Shown piece after piece: positions 5,518 through 5,800 of a stretch of DNA of 5,800 nucleotides. How positions within the stretch are numbered: position 1 is the first letter of the stretch; each line of letters begins with the position of its first letter. The notes under the pieces are model-generated. The model had not been told where the DNA came from. It made no database searches and saw only the letters and a list, made by a program, of their open reading frames with translations. Source of the stretch: Afipia sp. Its GTDB lineage: Bacteria > Pseudomonadota > Alphaproteobacteria > Rhizobiales > Xanthobacteraceae. Made by a program: the position numbers and the translations under genes. The DNA is taken from NCBI GenBank assembly GCA_020056155.1, contig JAGVII010000120.1, positions 1 through 5,800 on the forward strand, written 5' to 3'.

Positions 5518-5800
5518 ATGTCGGATTACGATGCTCTCATTATCGGCGCGGGCCATAACGGCCTGACCTGCGCGGCCTATCTCGCGATGAGCGGCCTGCG
5601 CGTGAAGGTGGTAGACCGCCGCAAGGTGGTCGGGGGCGCGGCGGTGACCGAGGCGTTTCATCCGGGATTCCGCAATTCGGTGGCGGCCTACACGGTGAGC
5701 CTGCTCAACCCGAAGGTCACCGCGGATCTCGGCCTGCACCGCCACGGCCTGCGCATCGTGGAACGCCGTGCGCAGAATTTCCTGCCCGCCCCGGATGGCC
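5518..5800 (+). CDS. FAD-dependent oxidoreductase, PYROXD2/phytoene-desaturase type, N-terminal part
   Basis: The first 94 residues of a gene that runs off the window. It begins MSDYDALIIGAGHNG: a beta strand and the GxGxxG dinucleotide loop (G10, G12, G15) for the FAD ADP moiety, followed by an acidic-end strand VKVVDR (29-34) and the GGAAVTE motif (39-45). HPGF at 48-51 and a stretch near 54-66 (SVAAYTVSLLNPK) match the PYROXD2-like branch of the phytoene desaturase/amine oxidase superfamily. Its substrates in bacteria are mostly unknown, so carotenoid synthesis should not be assumed, and no carotenoid genes are seen here. There is no clear Shine-Dalgarno sequence before this ATG; an out-of-frame ATG lies at 5507. 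No in-frame ATG is seen just upstream, so the start is accepted on the basis of the well-placed N-terminal motif. Confidence 0.85.
   Translation, partial: MSDYDALIIGAGHNGLTCAAYLAMSGLRVKVVDRRKVVGGAAVTEAFHPGFRNSVAAYTVSLLNPKVTADLGLHRHGLRIVERRAQNFLPAPDG

Noticed and set aside
5479..5745. An 88-codon open frame on the - strand opposite the oxidoreductase start
   Set aside because: The + strand carries a complete FAD-binding N-terminus, so the - strand frame is a shadow.

Overview
The window is GC-rich, densely packed chromosomal DNA. Protein features (a YadG/YadH-type ABC exporter, small secreted glycine-zipper proteins, a YkuD L,D-transpeptidase, a membrane-fused spermidine-synthase-like protein, a PYROXD2-type oxidoreductase) and codon use fit an alphaproteobacterium of the Bradyrhizobium/Rhodopseudomonas/Nitrobacter/Afipia group. 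That placement is inference from family resemblance, not from a marker gene. No rRNA, tRNA, CRISPR array, IS element, phage gene or replication origin is visible.

Layout. (1) Positions 2-1058, + strand: the C-terminal end of an ABC transporter ATPase, then its permease 19 bases later, forming one operon. A GC-rich hairpin at 1072-1089 separates it from the convergent gene that follows. (2) Positions 1116-1995, - strand: two small secreted glycine-zipper proteins, tandem paralogues. Each has its own leader, and the upstream copy ends in a strong intrinsic terminator (1639-1670). Their leaders share a 26-base block, a TCGGCCG block and a GGAG ribosome binding site at nearly identical spacings. 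This fixes the start of the second protein at 1995. (3) Positions 2288-3046, + strand: a secreted L,D-transpeptidase with an intact catalytic motif and a Tyr/Gln/Gly-rich tail, divergent from the paralogue pair. (4) Positions 3070-5346, - strand: a 758-residue polytopic membrane protein fused to a spermidine-synthase-like domain, convergent with the transpeptidase. Two similar hairpin elements lie at its 3' end (3038-3068) and in its 5' leader (5377-5406). (5) Positions 5518-5800, + strand: the N-terminus of an FAD-dependent PYROXD2/phytoene-desaturase-type oxidoreductase, divergent from gene 4.

Genes 2, 3 and part of 1 have a cell-envelope flavour: two exported glycine-zipper proteins beside a peptidoglycan cross-linking enzyme and an exporter. 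No sequence evidence shows that they act together, and gene orientation argues against one operon. I see no convincing undescribed defence or mobile system. The most useful leads are the duplicated leader architecture, the paired hairpin elements with compensating arms, and the membrane-fused methyltransferase-like protein of unknown substrate.
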